This document shows positions 62,594 through 64,000 of a stretch of DNA of 64,000 nt, one piece after another. The stretch comes from Baylisascaris procyonis (lineage: Eukaryota > Nematoda > Chromadorea > Rhabditida > Ascarididae). The stretch covers positions 2,791,501 through 2,855,500 of the forward strand of contig JAZARR010000008.1 in NCBI GenBank assembly GCA_037389465.1, in the 5' to 3' direction. How positions within the stretch are numbered: position 1 is the first letter of the stretch; each line of letters starts with the position of its first letter. The notes beneath the pieces are model-generated. The model made no database searches. It was given only the letters and a program-made list of their open reading frames with translations, and was not told the origin of the DNA. The position numbers and the translations under genes are program-made.

Positions 62594-64000
62594 GTAAATC
62601 TTTTTTTTTTAATTTTTTATTAGTTATCTAATAATTTAAAGTTTTTTCCATTGTACCCGTAGGCTATTATAATTAAAGTGATTATTGTCATTTTTTAAGG
62701 GATCCGCTTTGAGATGACTATAAATATTGGTTGAAATTTTTCATTTCTATAATTTTCTCTCGTTGCCGAAATGCAACAATAAATCTAGAAATTCCCACTT
62801 CTCGAAAGAAACGTGAATTATTAAGTGATCTTTCGATAAGCGTCTTATCTTTTTATTGATGGTCTTGTCCACCTTTGCCACCTGGTCACTATCTGCTAAT
62901 TTGACGCCCGGATGCTTCTTCACTCTTTATGGATTAATATTTGTGGTAACGCTATATGCGTGTATTGTTACTCTAACCCATTGGCTAGATAATAAAGTGT
63001 GCATATACGATTTGAATATGAAATATATAACGAAAAATTAAGTGCAGTATTTAAGATTTTTTTGAATAAAATCTCGAGAATATATCCATCCAGGTAATTT
63101 TTCAACAGATTTTGGTAGAAAGGAATGTTTCAATTCGATATTTGCATCGGTTTTTTTTTTTGCATAAAATATTTAGTGAACGTGTTTTGTTTTTTTTTTT
63201 TTTTGAAAAATTGGTGGCTAGTAGATGATTAAATTCAATGATAAAGTGTTTTTTTTTTTGCCGTTCTTATGAGATTGTTTGAAGTGTCACAGAAATATGC
63301 GAATTCGTTGATTAGCGTTATGAAAGAAACTAGTTCAGCGATGCGTTAATTCTTTTTTTTTTTTTTTTGGTTTGAGAAGTCAATTTTTCTTTTTTGAATG
63401 AATTTCAGATTCTTTTTTTTGCGTTTATTGATTCTCTTTTATAGACGATAAAGGAATTTTTTTCTAATATTAGTGATATTTGACGTCAAAAAAAATGTGG
63501 GAGTTTCTCTTGCATAATCCCTCTCTCATGAACTCTTCTTTACTGAAAGGAATAGGGGGAGGGGGGGGGTAAGGGAAAATGAGCAGAGTTCCTGTGAGTT
63601 CTGGAAGTTTCTACAGGATTTCTGAAATTTAAATATTCCGAGTAAAAACATAAATCGCATTTGAAATTTTTCTTCAAAATTTTAGTTGTTGATCAACCAC
63701 TTGTTGTTACCATATTTAGAATTATTGCAGCTAAATGATTGATTGAATAAATGAGAAAACACTCGTTTGAACGAAAATATAGATAGGGATTTATACCGGA
63801 ATAAAGGTGTATTATTCTTGCTAAAATGGAATGCCGATTCCAAGATCCTCGATTTACTTTGCTTTCCTTAGGATTCGGGTTTCGACTTCAGTTTTTGATG
63901 GCTGCAAATCTGACAGAGAGGATTTCAGGATGTGACAACTAAAATAAAGATGAAAAAAGGGGGAGGTGATTGGAGGGTAGATATTCAAATCCTCTATTTC
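62594..64000. other. Presumed intron and right flank
   Basis: AT-rich sequence with many T runs of 9-14 and a G-rich run near 63547. No second exon of the secreted-protein gene could be supported. Confidence 0.4.

Overview
The window is animal nuclear DNA: AT-rich and intron-rich, with short exons, GT-AG introns that often end in TTTTAG or TTTTCAG, and large amounts of simple repeat. A nematode-like worm is the most likely source. That rests on the intron style, the low GC, one apparent trans-splice-type acceptor just upstream of a start codon, and a repeat-domain protein that looks worm-like. No species marker was seen, so the lineage is inference. Exon models below were built by hand from splice signals and checked by codon phase. 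Where phases did not close, this is stated.

Layout. (1) 1344-6392, minus: 5' two thirds of the beta subunit of mitochondrial processing peptidase; the rest lies beyond the left edge. (2) 9435 to about 29850, minus: a large gene of about 18 exons for a protein with a unique N-terminal region and four repeated MAM-like beta-sandwich domains. One of its introns (15498-23402) is almost entirely a 31-bp satellite of about 240 copies. Another carries a 3' fragment of a non-LTR retrotransposon with a perfect 30-bp foldback at its edge. (3) 31753-43822, plus: a nearly complete leukotriene A4 hydrolase/aminopeptidase in 13 exons, short of about 17 N-terminal residues. Its intron 36117-39290 holds a second satellite with 23- and 38-bp units. 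(4) 46745-50156, minus: complete five-exon CCDC51/MITOK-type mitochondrial inner-membrane coiled-coil protein. Its first splice donor is copied in a 25-bp tandem array. (5) 54821-57436, plus: complete three-exon SRR1-like protein. (6) 62355-62593, plus: first exon of a secreted protein running off the right edge.

Two products (MPP-beta and the CCDC51 homologue) act in mitochondria, but nothing suggests the genes form one pathway or operon. The MAM-domain gene and the LTA4H gene are divergent, LTA4H and CCDC51 are convergent, and CCDC51 and SRR1-like are divergent. The most unusual features are the two intronic satellites, which share a TTGCAA-rich core in the same orientation relative to transcription of their host genes, and the splice-donor minisatellite in CCDC51. 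Intergenic stretches hold microsatellites, poly-C/poly-G runs, a 504-bp tandem duplication and short GC-rich islands of unknown origin.
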